This document shows, one piece after another, positions 1 through 6,401 of a stretch of DNA of 30,418 bases. How positions within the stretch are numbered: position 1 is the first letter of the stretch; every line of letters starts with the position of its first letter. Made by a program: the position numbers and the translations under genes. The stretch lies in the IMG/VR virus record IMGVR_UViG_3300032560_000087, positions 1 to 30,418 of that record. One strand, 5' to 3'. The notes below the pieces were generated by a model that ran no database searches, was not told the DNA's origin, and was given only the letters and a program-made list of their open reading frames with translations. Source of the stretch: a virus.

Positions 1-132
1 TATCGCATGAAGTGTGGCGGTAAATTCACCCGTTCCATAAACTTCCAAAATGCGAAGCATAAGGATTTGCTCCCGCAGCTTTGCGTTTACGGTCCAGATT
101 ACCATCTGTTGAGGAGTTAAATCTTCATTCAT
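1..132 (-). CDS. Hypothetical protein, C-terminus outside window
   Basis: Minus-strand reading frame open from an ATG at 132 to the left edge, giving at least 44 residues without a stop. It starts MNEDLTPQQMVIW and reads as a soluble alpha-helical protein. Its start overlaps the stop of the upstream gene by 8 bases (ATGAATGA), the same tight coupling seen along this operon, and this is the main support that it is coding. Function unknown; no family recognised. Confidence 0.6.
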   Translation of the reverse strand, partial: MNEDLTPQQMVIWTVNAKLREQILMLRILEVYGTGEFTATLHAI

Positions 133-358
133 TTGGCGGTTCCGTTAATAGCGGGGGGTTAGGTATCTTTACTCGCCCAAAGGTTGGATTGGATTGCGAC
201 CGTATTTTAGGGTTGGGCCAAGTCCAGATTTCACCAGTTTCATCTTGGGTGCAAACCCACATGAGGTGATGCTCTTCCCCATAATCGATCATAAATAGGG
301 CCAATGCTGACCCCTTAGGGGTCAACACTGGCATGGTGGGGTTGAGTTGGATAATCAT
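125..358 (-). CDS. Small conserved phage protein of unknown function
   Basis: 77 residues. The central segment (GSALALFMIDYGEEHHLMWV, then a TGE-IWT-PNPKIR stretch) resembles small proteins I recall from alphaproteobacterial phages, which have an 'IDYG-E--L-WV---D-TGE-WT' pattern and end near IR-Q-N-T-GR. No catalytic motif is visible. The ATG at 358 overlaps the previous stop (TGATG), so this start is preferred over the TTG one codon upstream. It is the penultimate readable gene of the leftward operon. Function unknown. Confidence 0.7.
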   Translation of the reverse strand: MIIQLNPTMPVLTPKGSALALFMIDYGEEHHLMWVCTQDETGEIWTWPNPKIRSQSNPTFGRVKIPNPPLLTEPPNE

Positions 359-681
359 CAATGATGATCCTTACCAAGTTCCAAAAGGTGCTTGATATAC
401 TGTTCAGTAATACCCTTCACTTTTTTGAATGTCATATCCAGATCATTGGTTTCCAGAACCTCTCTGTTCATCATGCAGATGATGAGCATCAGGGCGATGG
501 AATGAGCGATGATTGCATCTGATATGTTCTTGAAATCTTTATCTTCCTGAACCATCGTCAGGACCGAGTCATTGACATGCTTGGATAGTTCGTCCGCCAG
601 AGGAAAAGCGTGATCGAAGATATTGCCCAATGGGCTATCCGTTTGTTCTGGTGGTGGTCCGTCTGTAAGAATAAAAGCCAT
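358..681 (-). CDS. Hypothetical protein
   Basis: 107 residues, mostly alpha-helical, with a moderately hydrophobic stretch around residues 58-72 (HSIALMLIICMMNRE). This is too short and too mixed to call a membrane segment with confidence. The start has a good ribosome site (AGAAGGGACAAG just before ATG) and follows the HNH gene stop directly. It is coupled to the downstream gene by TGATG. No family recognised. Confidence 0.65.
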   Translation of the reverse strand: MAFILTDGPPPEQTDSPLGNIFDHAFPLADELSKHVNDSVLTMVQEDKDFKNISDAIIAHSIALMLIICMMNREVLETNDLDMTFKKVKGITEQYIKHLLELGKDHH

Positions 682-1029
682 TTACTTGTCCCTTCTGACT
701 ACTGTGCCGTCCATTTTTCGTTTGAACTCAGATTTTTTACCAAATGGTAGCGGCGTCCTAGATACGTTAACTCCAAGGTGACGTGCTTCGCGCCGTTTAG
801 CCTTTGCAATTGCACCCACGTCATCAGTCGTTTTTGTTCGATGGCATCGTACATGCGCTGGTGACCAATTGCTTTCGCTATCTTCGCCGCCCATCGCAAA
901 AGGAACTCGGTGTTCGACCTCCCATGCTTCTCCAATGCCAATTTTGCCTTGGCATATATGGCATATACCTTTGTGGTCATTGAATAATTTAACCCTTTGT
1001 TTTGTTGAAATAGATTTGCGCTTTACCAA
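682..1029 (-). CDS. HNH endonuclease
   Basis: 115 residues with a clear HNH nuclease core: a zinc-binding pair C23-x2-C26, the E39-H40 catalytic pair in EVEHRVPFAMGG, N54 in ESNW, and H59-x2-C62-H63. HNH enzymes of this size cut DNA using one metal ion. In phages they often work beside terminase in packaging, but this one sits in the early recombination operon, far from terminase, so a role in recombination or host DNA breakdown is as likely. No in-frame ATG precedes the core; translation probably starts at TTG 1029, overlapping the stop of the SSB-like gene. Confidence 0.9.
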   Translation of the reverse strand: MVKRKSISTKQRVKLFNDHKGICHICQGKIGIGEAWEVEHRVPFAMGGEDSESNWSPAHVRCHRTKTTDDVGAIAKAKRREARHLGVNVSRTPLPFGKKSEFKRKMDGTVVRRDK

Positions 1030-1322
1030 GGCGGTAACTCATCATCTAATGCGTCCCTTGCAGGAGGCTGCGGGGCTGGCTGGTGAGTATTTTTGTGAGA
1101 TGTGCTACCCCAACCGCCAGACGACTGAGGCTTGGTTTCTACGGGCTTTCCAACGTTTCCTGAGAAGAAGGTATTACCTGCCTTGGATGTTTTCTTCCAG
1201 AAAGTCAGTTCGTGGTCTTTTCCGTCTACGACAATAGTCCCACGGAAAATAGGCTGGTTGTCCGCAGTGCGCCGCGTATTTTCAAACAGAACGCAATCGC
1301 CGTCTTTTTTCTCATATGCCAT
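1023..1322 (-). CDS. Single-stranded DNA-binding-like protein with acidic C-terminal tip
   Basis: 99 residues. The N-terminal 60 residues form a compact beta-rich unit (GDCVLFENTRR…FRGTIVVDGKDHELTFWKKTSKAGNTFFSG) like small phage OB-type proteins with the pattern LF-N-RK--PDY-G---V-G-EY---AW-K--K-G-F-S. It is followed by a Gln/Pro/Gly-rich linker and the acidic tip DALDDELPPW. SSB proteins use such a tip (DDDIPF in E. coli) to recruit partners. Its place directly after exonuclease, ERF and DUF1367 fits an ssDNA protein of the recombination module. The SSB role is inferred from the tail and context. The final PPW instead of PF is unusual. Confidence 0.65.
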   Translation of the reverse strand: MAYEKKDGDCVLFENTRRTADNQPIFRGTIVVDGKDHELTFWKKTSKAGNTFFSGNVGKPVETKPQSSGGWGSTSHKNTHQPAPQPPARDALDDELPPW

Positions 1323-1323
1323 T

Positions 1324-1776
1324 TTATTTCACCCAAATATCTGTGAGGTTGAAGCCGATCATCTTCTCCACCTCGTGCAACAGTTCGTATTGATTTATGT
1401 CTGGTATCACTTCTTCGACGATCACATCCAAAGCGGCATCGAAGAACTTCTTAAACTCATCCTGACCCATCGCGTTAAAGCTGATGGATTGCGGAACCCA
1501 CCAAACCTTATCGTCATGGAATCTGACTTGCTCCACGTAACCCAACTTGACCTTCAACCAAAGTAGTAGCTGTTCAGGGCGGCGGTAGGTTTCGTTGTTC
1601 TCGCAAATCTTTTGAAGGAGCGCCCAAAAAAACCTGTGTTGTTTGGTGCTTCTGGTCCTCGCAATCGTTGCTGAGAAGTCTTTCCCTTCTGGCAACTCAT
1701 TCAAGGCTTCCTCATCCACGAGGGAACAAGGCTCCAGCTTGTTCCCCCGACGACGAACGTAAATAACTTCAGCCAT
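1324..1776 (-). CDS. DUF1367 family protein (recombination-module protein)
   Basis: 150 residues matching the DUF1367 pattern: a basic N-terminus, the RTRSTKQHRFFWALLQ motif at about residues 40-55, a LLLWLKVKLGY segment, then WVPQSISFNAMGQDEFKKFF and a C-terminal helix. The family is found in phages next to ERF or RecT-type genes, like NinB, and its biochemical role is not established. It overlaps the end of the ERF gene by 8 bases, showing translational coupling. NinB-like is the main alternative name. Confidence 0.75.
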   Translation of the reverse strand: MAEVIYVRRRGNKLEPCSLVDEEALNELPEGKDFSATIARTRSTKQHRFFWALLQKICENNETYRRPEQLLLWLKVKLGYVEQVRFHDDKVWWVPQSISFNAMGQDEFKKFFDAALDVIVEEVIPDINQYELLHEVEKMIGFNLTDIWVK

Positions 1777-2410
1777 TGTCGGAAGTTAACGATGCGCGGT
1801 ACGCTTTGTAATCCGCTAGGAGATTTTCACGATGGGCAGGGATTAGTTTGCCAATCGCATCCTTATTTTCCGTAGCCCATGCGGTCAGTTCAGCAATCGT
1901 GCCGCACATCTTCATGGCGTCACGGGAGATTTCCAAGAACTTTTGGCTATCATCCGGCTTCATGCCCGGCTCCATCTGCTTAGGCTCCGCCTTCTTGGAC
2001 TTTGCTGCTGGCGTTTCAGCGGCCTGTGCGGCATTGCCATCGTCATCGTCCTCACCAGCTACCCCGACCATGCTAAACAGGGCGTAGCGCCGTGCGTAGG
2101 TCATGGCGGAACCCATCTCCTGAGGGCGTCCTAAGCCGCCTACAGGATAGTCAGATTCGATCCATTGCCCCGACTTGTGAGAGATGCGGGTATGGAGGAC
2201 AATCATATTGCCTTCCGTTACAGACGTGCCTTGGATAAAGCACAGGCCGTGTTTGCCGAAGCACTCACGGATAGCCGTAAGACCATCCGACAAATCCACA
2301 TACTGAGATTTGAAGTGCGGATTGGTCTTTAGCTTTGGCGGGTTCTTCAGTACGCCCTGAGCCGCTGCGATAGCGGTTGCCAATTCGTTGATTGTTTCAC
2401 TTGTTCTCAT
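1769..2410 (-). CDS. erf: ERF-family single-strand annealing protein
   Basis: 213 residues. Residues about 1-130 carry the ERF signature: an N-terminal helix ending in a lysine-rich patch (VLKNPPKLKTNPHFKSQYVDL), then the MGSAMTYARRYALFSMVGVAGEDDDDGN block typical of Essential Recombination Function proteins. A lysine/acid-rich linker and a helical C-terminal domain follow. ERF proteins form rings that anneal complementary single strands. Here it is directly downstream of a YqaJ exonuclease and upstream of an SSB-like gene, giving a full Red-like annealing system. Confidence 0.93.
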   Translation of the reverse strand: MRTSETINELATAIAAAQGVLKNPPKLKTNPHFKSQYVDLSDGLTAIRECFGKHGLCFIQGTSVTEGNMIVLHTRISHKSGQWIESDYPVGGLGRPQEMGSAMTYARRYALFSMVGVAGEDDDDGNAAQAAETPAAKSKKAEPKQMEPGMKPDDSQKFLEISRDAMKMCGTIAELTAWATENKDAIGKLIPAHRENLLADYKAYRASLTSDNG

Positions 2411-2411
2411 C

Positions 2412-3194
2412 TTACTCTCCCTTCATGCGCAATGAGCCGCGCTTATCACGTTTAAAACTAATGCCGTAGCCATAGGCTTCCGCTACATCTTCTTCAATCA
2501 TACCCTTCAAGTTGCTGACAGCTTCGTCGTACAGCTTCTTGCCGGAACTGTTCAGCTTCAATTGGGCGGTAAAGTTTGCCCACGCATTGTTGCCCGTCAT
2601 GTCCACCTTACGGACAGCATCAATAGGCGCACGAACGTTTATAGTAACTGGCGGGACTTTGTTTTTAACGCAGTCCCAGAACTTTGTTTCCGCTCCGATC
2701 AGGATGTCTGCGTACAAAGCATCCAGTGAAACATCAAACTTCTCATACTTCCCATTGCCGAAAAACACAGACAACACCGCCCGCTCCAAGCCACAAACAA
2801 GCATGTTGTGGGTCAATTGGGGGTAATACTTGTCCAGAATTTCGTCATCCTTGGCGAAAGCTGACACATGCTTTGCTTCGAAAACCGTTAGGCCATCATC
2901 CGTCAACCCATCCAAAGTGCAGCCCATGAATGAATGTGTTGCACTGGTTCTCTGAGTACCGTTATCCGTAACCTTACGGCCCGTCTGCTTTGTAAACCAT
3001 TGAATGTTAAACGGCTCAGTGAATACACCCATCTGGACGTTCAGGTTATCGCTAAGATCGTCATCTTCTTTTTGACCAGTCTTAACCATCCAAAGGTTCA
3101 TAAGGTATTCTTCGTTACCACCCATAATGGTGTTAGCGTCTGATCCGCCCAAAAGATTGGCGCGGAACAGTTTCTGTTCTGCTGTAAGTGCCAT
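2412..3194 (-). CDS. YqaJ-type viral recombinase exonuclease
   Basis: 260 residues of the YqaJ / lambda exonuclease fold. Visible elements are the N-terminal GGSDANTIMGG, E60 in GVFTEPF, D95 in GCTLDGL, the E106-A-K108 catalytic pair in VFEAKH, and Q126 in YYPQLTHNM. The enzyme resects double-strand ends 5'-3' to expose single strands for the ERF protein encoded 1 base downstream. The ATG at 3194 lies after GGGGAAC and about 30 bases from the predicted promoter at 3222-3250, so this gene opens a sub-operon for recombination. Confidence 0.93.
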   Translation of the reverse strand: MALTAEQKLFRANLLGGSDANTIMGGNEEYLMNLWMVKTGQKEDDDLSDNLNVQMGVFTEPFNIQWFTKQTGRKVTDNGTQRTSATHSFMGCTLDGLTDDGLTVFEAKHVSAFAKDDEILDKYYPQLTHNMLVCGLERAVLSVFFGNGKYEKFDVSLDALYADILIGAETKFWDCVKNKVPPVTINVRAPIDAVRKVDMTGNNAWANFTAQLKLNSSGKKLYDEAVSNLKGMIEEDVAEAYGYGISFKRDKRGSLRMKGE

Positions 3195-3211
3195 GATGTT
3201 CCCCGTTGTTG

Positions 3212-3221
3212 TACAATTGTA
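3212..3221. promoter_or_regulatory. 10-bp perfect palindrome in leader of exonuclease operon
   Basis: TACAATTGTA is a perfect palindrome immediately downstream of the predicted -10 box of the minus promoter at 3222-3250, about where transcription would start. It could be an operator. It resembles the half-sites (GGTACAATC / GATTGTACC) found at 17568-17619. A common regulator is a guess. Confidence 0.35.
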
Positions 3222-3250
3222 TTTTTAGTGCTAGTTCGATAATTTGTCAA
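3222..3250 (-). promoter_or_regulatory. Sigma70-like promoter for exonuclease-ERF genes
   Basis: On the minus strand a perfect TTGACA (3250-3245) is followed by a 17-base spacer and TAAAAA (3227-3222, 4 of 6 to TATAAT), with TACAAT as a possible alternative further on. It lies in the only intergenic gap (3195-3258) between the nuclease gene and the exonuclease gene, directing transcription leftward. Confidence 0.55.
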
Positions 3251-3258
3251 CTAGGTTC

Positions 3259-3729
3259 TTAAAGAATTATAAACTCAGCTAAGTCCTTGTGACATAAGTA
3301 TTTTTCTTCCCAAGTGTTTTTTTCCTCTTCATAAATGTTGCGAATGACCCACTTTTTTTTCGTTTCGCCCTTGATGATGGCGGCGTGGGTGAACTCATTA
3401 TTTACGATGAAGTACGCAAACGCATTGTACCGATCTGCTGATGCGACATTCGCGACGATAATCTCATTATATATGAAGCTGTCACGGTCATAAAAAAGCA
3501 TATTACGACCTTTGACTTCAATGATGTGCTTCCCGTTAACAATTATATCCCCGATGTCTTTGTACTCATCTGCAAAATCAGGATCAGGGGCCAATTGCAT
3601 GGCGGGTATTTCAACAGAGCAGTTCTTTTCCCTGTTCAAATATTCCGCAACTTTAAACACCGCCGATCTAGAATTGATAAAACGTTTCGTGAAAACGCTC
3701 CAACTTCTGTTTACTGGTTTCTCATCCAT
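3259..3729 (-). CDS. PD-(D/E)XK nuclease-like protein
   Basis: 156 residues. The core DIGDIIVNGKHIIEVKGRNM gives D61, then E71-V-K73, the arrangement of PD-(D/E)XK nucleases, with a possible upstream acid at E29 in the first helix. The rest is a beta-rich C-terminal half (AFAYFIVNN, AAIIKGETKKKWVIRNIY). It may be a resolvase-like or VRR-like nuclease helping process recombination intermediates made by the adjacent exonuclease/ERF pair. The specific subfamily is not recognised. The ATG overlaps the end of the upstream gene. Confidence 0.6.
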   Translation of the reverse strand: MDEKPVNRSWSVFTKRFINSRSAVFKVAEYLNREKNCSVEIPAMQLAPDPDFADEYKDIGDIIVNGKHIIEVKGRNMLFYDRDSFIYNEIIVANVASADRYNAFAYFIVNNEFTHAAIIKGETKKKWVIRNIYEEEKNTWEEKYLCHKDLAEFIIL

Positions 3730-3926
3730 CTCTTTACATCCCCCAGAAAGTTAAGTTCCGCCCGTTTATCAGAAGGGGTTAAGGCTTTTATGAACATCCG
3801 TTCTCTTATCCCATATCTGACGTGAATTTTCAGATGGTTTCGGTGTTGATCAACCGAAGTTATTTCAACACCCATATTTTCGATTTTCTCCTTAGCGTCT
3901 TTGAGACTTTTCAAATTGATCATTCT
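3711..3926 (-). CDS. Hypothetical protein between GcrA and nuclease genes
   Basis: 71 residues from the ATG at 3926, preceded by GAGAAAAGAGACTCAG, which supplies a ribosome site; the longer frame from 4007 would run far into the GcrA gene. The protein (MINLKSLKDAKEKIENMGVE…) has a basic N-terminal helix and a beta-rich centre with RYGIRERMFIKALTPSDKR, compatible with a small nucleic-acid-binding or toxin/antitoxin-like fold. No family recognised. It overlaps the upstream GcrA gene by 35 bases and the downstream nuclease gene by 19. Confidence 0.55.
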   Translation of the reverse strand, partial: RMINLKSLKDAKEKIENMGVEITSVDQHRNHLKIHVRYGIRERMFIKALTPSDKRAELNFLGDVKRWMRNQ

Positions 3927-4407
3927 GAGTCTCTTTTCTCTGAGTACGTGGGATGGTGTAAAGAGCCATGTGGTGCTTGCACCATGATTTTCCTTGTACC
4001 GTCTCATTACCGCAATAAAGGGTATCCAGCCCCTTTACAGGGCCAAGAACCGCCCTGCATTGTTCAAACAAGAAATCCAATTTCAGGATTTTCTTATTCA
4101 TGGGCGTGTAAGGAGCGTCCGGCTCATCGCTAATTGCTAATGGCGGCAATGATAAATTTGAATAACTTTCCCCTGACCCGAACACTATTTTTTTCTGTTT
4201 GTTTGGCTTCCTTAGTTTTTTACGAACTGCATTTGGAGTATTCTGTGCGGTTCTAACTCCAAGAGGAATACCCCTTCGACTACATACGCCAATGACGGAG
4301 TTTCTTGTCCGATCAGGAAAGTGGGCGGCAATTTTGGTAGAACTTTTACCCTCGTTTGTTAGTTTGCGGATTAACTCAATATCTTTTTCAGACCAATATG
4401 GATTCAT
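3892..4407 (-). CDS. gcrA: GcrA-family cell-cycle regulator homologue
   Basis: 171 residues. The N-terminus (WSEKDIELIRKLTNEGKSST, then KIAAHFPDRTRNSVIGVCSR) is the GcrA helix-turn-helix. The C-terminal region, about residues 113-151, has the GcrA cysteine/histidine module (EQCRAVLGP…LYCGNETVQGKSWCKHHMALY). Host GcrA binds sigma70 and CcrM-methylated GANTC DNA and activates cell-cycle genes in alphaproteobacteria. The linker here is basic and shorter than a typical host protein. In this phage it shares an operon with an adenine methyltransferase. A role redirecting host RNA polymerase is inferred. Start ATGA overlaps the upstream stop. Confidence 0.85.
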   Translation of the reverse strand: MNPYWSEKDIELIRKLTNEGKSSTKIAAHFPDRTRNSVIGVCSRRGIPLGVRTAQNTPNAVRKKLRKPNKQKKIVFGSGESYSNLSLPPLAISDEPDAPYTPMNKKILKLDFLFEQCRAVLGPVKGLDTLYCGNETVQGKSWCKHHMALYTIPRTQRKETQNDQFEKSQRR

Positions 4408-4781
4408 AGTCCTTCCCCTTCTTCCACATCTATTTCAACCTTCACACAGGCGATGCGGACACCTAAACTTGTTTGCTTGTCAGCAAGATTAGCATCTGCT
4501 TTCGCATCAAAAAGACCAGAACGATTTGATCCATTGTATAAATTCACCCAAAAGCTGCGCTTGATGCGGGGCTTCACTTCAATGAGGTCAGACGCAGATG
4601 AAGGTGAGCCATCATAAACTCCACCGCATATAAATTTTCCATCCTTTGCCCAACACATTGCCCACCAGCCATCCTCCGTAAGTATGGCTCCATGAACTGC
4701 CCAAATACTATTCCCATCCGTCGCATAAATCCGCACTTCGCGGCCACCACGGGTGCGGTATTGCTTATCTTTGCTAATCAT
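4404..4781 (-). CDS. Conserved phage protein, paralogue of C-terminal domain of 6581-7183
   Basis: 125 residues. The sequence begins with K-QYRTRGGREVRIY, continues with a VHGAIL…WAMCW segment, then DLIEVKPRIKRSFWVNLY and ends RIACVKVEID-EEGEGL. The same domain forms the C-terminal half of the gene at 6581-7183 (QYRT, VHGAI, DLVEVKPRIKR, RIACVKVEID, EGEGL), so the two are duplicates. It is a common small phage family without known function; beta-strands predominate. The second ATG (4781) is chosen because the GAGAGGG ribosome site is too close to the first ATG at 4787. Its stop overlaps the GcrA start by 4 bases. Confidence 0.8.
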   Translation of the reverse strand: MISKDKQYRTRGGREVRIYATDGNSIWAVHGAILTEDGWWAMCWAKDGKFICGGVYDGSPSSASDLIEVKPRIKRSFWVNLYNGSNRSGLFDAKADANLADKQTSLGVRIACVKVEIDVEEGEGL

Positions 4782-4802
4782 AGTCATTCCCTCTCTTTCA
4801 GT

Positions 4803-4967
4803 TCAATTCCATTCCACCCACGCCATGAAAACGACAAAGCCCCCACATATTCCCGTACAAAACGACGCGACAAACGACCATACCGCGATTGGGCCTTCGG
4901 TCGGTGCTACGTTGGCGATCCAGTAGCTTACCGCTATTAGCGCCGCACCTAAAATTGCATTTTTCAT
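4803..4967 (-). CDS. Small two-helix membrane protein
   Basis: 54 residues, MKNAILGAALIAVSYWIANV followed by a short polar turn and a second hydrophobic run (AVWSFVASFCTGICGGFVVF), ending WVEWN. This gives two predicted membrane segments. The ATG follows AAGGAGGGTGAG and overlaps the previous stop (TGATG), strong evidence of real translation. It could be a superinfection-exclusion or holin-like protein, but nothing here proves that; its early location argues against a holin. Confidence 0.65.
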   Translation of the reverse strand: MKNAILGAALIAVSYWIANVAPTEGPIAVWSFVASFCTGICGGFVVFMAWVEWN

Positions 4968-5188
4968 CACTCACCCTCCTTCAGTGCGGCACGGGCTATA
5001 TTCTGCAAATCATTGAAATTTTGAATTGCATTTTCATGGTTATCGTAACGATAAAATTTAATCTGTTGCAACGCTTCCCGCAGCCGCACGATCTCGTCGG
5101 CGGCTTCTGTAAAAGCTAATTCAAGAGTGCTATGCGATTCATACACATGTTTTCCCGCGTAGGAACGCAACCGTTCAACGATATCCAT
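4967..5188 (-). CDS. Small coiled-coil protein with KEGE tail
   Basis: 73 residues, MDIVERLRSYAG…FTEAADEIVRLREALQQI…ARAALKEGE. The central EAADEI-RLREAL heptads belong to a family of small phage helical proteins repeated in this genome (10515, 10745, 11104, 18177). The last codons carry the embedded ribosome site for the next gene (AAGGAGGGTGAGTGATG), which produces the KEGE tail. Function unknown. ATG 5188 is chosen over the GTG codon just before it. Confidence 0.7.
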   Translation of the reverse strand: MDIVERLRSYAGKHVYESHSTLELAFTEAADEIVRLREALQQIKFYRYDNHENAIQNFNDLQNIARAALKEGE

Positions 5189-5436
5189 CACTCACCCTCA
5201 CCAATCACGCCCATAATATCTTTTGCCATATCCAACCGCCCTGCTTGTCGCCCAACAAAATACGCTTCGTTAATCGCGTCTGCTGAAATGCCGTGTTGGT
5301 CAATAAAATACTTTGGAACATTACCATCTGCGGCTTTCAAGCGTTCGCTTGTCCAATGGGCGGAACTGCATATTTTACGAATGTCGTCTTTTATAAATTT
5401 GATCCGCATTTGTAGTTTTTCATAATCAGTTTTCAT
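5188..5436 (-). CDS. Small hypothetical protein with EGE tail
   Basis: 82 residues, MKTDYEKLQMRIKFIKDDIR…GISADAINEAYFVGRQAGRL and ending in IGEGE. The N-terminal half is a charged helix. The GRQAGRLDMAKD segment is moderately conserved-looking but I do not recognise it. The gene is coupled on both sides by the GAGGGTGAGTGATG overlap. Confidence 0.65.
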   Translation of the reverse strand: MKTDYEKLQMRIKFIKDDIRKICSSAHWTSERLKAADGNVPKYFIDQHGISADAINEAYFVGRQAGRLDMAKDIMGVIGEGE

Positions 5437-5927
5437 CACTCACCCTCCTTCAGTGCGGGGTAAACTAGAAACCCTAAACTACTTCCACGCATCAATGCTT
5501 CCTTAGCTTTATTTCCTAAGCCTAACAAAGCTGTCCCCACATTACTGGGAGCTTTGCTTGCTAATCCGTTTGGTTGTATGAATTTTACCCGTGGCCCTAT
5601 AAATAAAATTGCATCCATTTTTGGTGCATAAGTTTGAAACCATTTTGCGCTTGTCCGATCAGGGGTTAATGAAATTCCATTTCCATGAGATAAGAATTTA
5701 TTAAGCCACGGTTCTATCCCTTTTCTTTTTCCAAAAGGAGGGTTCATCCAAATAAACCCCTTCCACTCTTTTTCAAGGCTGTTTTCTGTGTAATAATTTT
5801 TAGTAGGAACATACGTTGCTTGTTTAGGATGCGCTACGTCTAGATCAAATTCACAACCTAACGCATCAAATATATATTTTGGCGTATACCACTCATTAGA
5901 TTTTCCAATACCTTCCCAATGAAACAT
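5436..5927 (-). CDS. dam: Phage DNA N6-adenine methyltransferase (Dam type)
   Basis: 163 residues. It carries the phage Dam (PF05869-like) layout: NEWYTP near residues 11-16, FDLDVAHP at 27-34, and the catalytic motif IV NPPFGKRKG at 62-70, then SLTPDRTSAKWFQ and the FIGPRVKFIQPNG block. Such enzymes methylate adenine, often in GATC, protecting phage DNA or changing protein binding. It shares an operon with a GcrA homologue, whose host counterpart reads adenine methylation. It ends in a KEGE tail formed by the recurrent coupler. DNA here is AT-richer than its neighbours, suggesting separate acquisition. Confidence 0.9.
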   Translation of the reverse strand: MFHWEGIGKSNEWYTPKYIFDALGCEFDLDVAHPKQATYVPTKNYYTENSLEKEWKGFIWMNPPFGKRKGIEPWLNKFLSHGNGISLTPDRTSAKWFQTYAPKMDAILFIGPRVKFIQPNGLASKAPSNVGTALLGLGNKAKEALMRGSSLGFLVYPALKEGE

Positions 5928-6004
5928 CACTCACCCTCCTTCAGTGCGGCCTCATAATCAGCACGGGATAAAAAGTAATCCATGTGTATTCCCTTGCTAT
6001 CAAG
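5925..6004 (-). repeat. 80-bp perfect inverted repeat, left copy
   Basis: Read on the minus strand, these 80 bases are identical to 11027-11106 on the plus strand, by direct base-by-base comparison. In the right copy they encode the last 25 residues of a coiled-coil protein plus the stop/start coupler. In this copy they sit out of frame behind a short upstream reading frame. The match starts at CTTGATAGCAAGG and ends at the ATG of the next gene. Confidence 0.95.
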
Positions 6005-6030
6005 TTTTCTTCTGGTTTTTTATTTCCCAT
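5927..6030 (-). pseudogene. Chimeric gene remnant upstream of dam
   Basis: An ATG at 6030 overlaps the preceding stop (TGATG) and opens a 29-codon frame (MGNKKPEEN…) that ends at 5941. The rest of the stretch is the 80-bp repeat, whose original frame (…MDYFLSRADYEAALKEGE) is blocked upstream by a TAA. The join looks like the start of one small gene fused out of frame to the tail of a paralogue of the 10745 gene. Either the 29-residue peptide or an 18-residue peptide from the internal ATG might still be made, supplying the coupler for dam. Confidence 0.6.
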
Positions 6031-6146
6031 CACCACTGCACCTCCCCATTAACGACGATATGCTCATACCAGCGGTCGTTATCCTCACCTTCCCAGAGCG
6101 CCCAGACGTTGTTTGGCTCGTATTCGTATCTTATTAAGGTTTTCAT
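6030..6146 (-). CDS. Very small protein with DRWYEHIVVNGEV motif
   Basis: 38 residues, MKTLIRYEYEPNNVWALWEG, then EDNDRWYEHIVVNGEVQW and stop. A clear paralogue of 39 residues lies on the other strand at 10396-10515 (ALWENEDGDRWYEHIVVNGEVIW at its end). Conservation of protein sequence with synonymous changes shows both are real genes despite their size. The ATGA start overlap and the GGGGAGGTG coupler inside its own 3' end place it within the operon. Function unknown. Confidence 0.75.
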   Translation of the reverse strand: MKTLIRYEYEPNNVWALWEGEDNDRWYEHIVVNGEVQW

Positions 6147-6397
6147 TTCATTTCCTTTATAAAAAGTTCTTCGTATTGAGACGGAATTGGAAAATAATCC
6201 AATGATACTTGTCTTAGTCCCGGCATCAGAAGTTTCCGAATTTCAGAAAAATTGATCCTGCTCCCCGTCGGAACGATAACTTTTATTGGCTTTGGTTCAA
6301 TAAACGAACGAACAGGCATGATGTCTGCCACCCGAATTACTGCCGGAGCCGCTACAAAACTGATCAGCCCCTGAATAACCCCTCTGCGCGTAATCAT
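6143..6397 (-). CDS. Small protein: Tat-like N-terminus plus capsid N-terminal-like segment
   Basis: 84 residues from ATG 6397, which lies just after the stop of the upstream membrane-protein gene. Residues 1-30 (MITRRGVIQGLISFVAAPAV and on to IRVADIMPVRSF) look like a twin-arginine signal: TRRG, hydrophobic core, AP-A turn. Residues about 49-82 (INFSEIRKLLMPGLRQV…IPSQYEELF) match residues 3-36 of the major capsid protein encoded at 27937 (NLSQIRDLLLPGLRGV…IPSQYDKVF), 18 of 33 positions identical. It lies in the early operon 20 kb from the head genes. Function unknown; it might bind capsid or its partners. Confidence 0.75.
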   Translation of the reverse strand: MITRRGVIQGLISFVAAPAVIRVADIMPVRSFIEPKPIKVIVPTGSRINFSEIRKLLMPGLRQVSLDYFPIPSQYEELFIKEMK

Positions 6398-6401
6398 GTC
6401 A

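Noticed and set aside
81-269. Plus-strand frame of 62 codons at left end
   Set aside because: Opposes the coupled minus-strand operon; no protein-like features.
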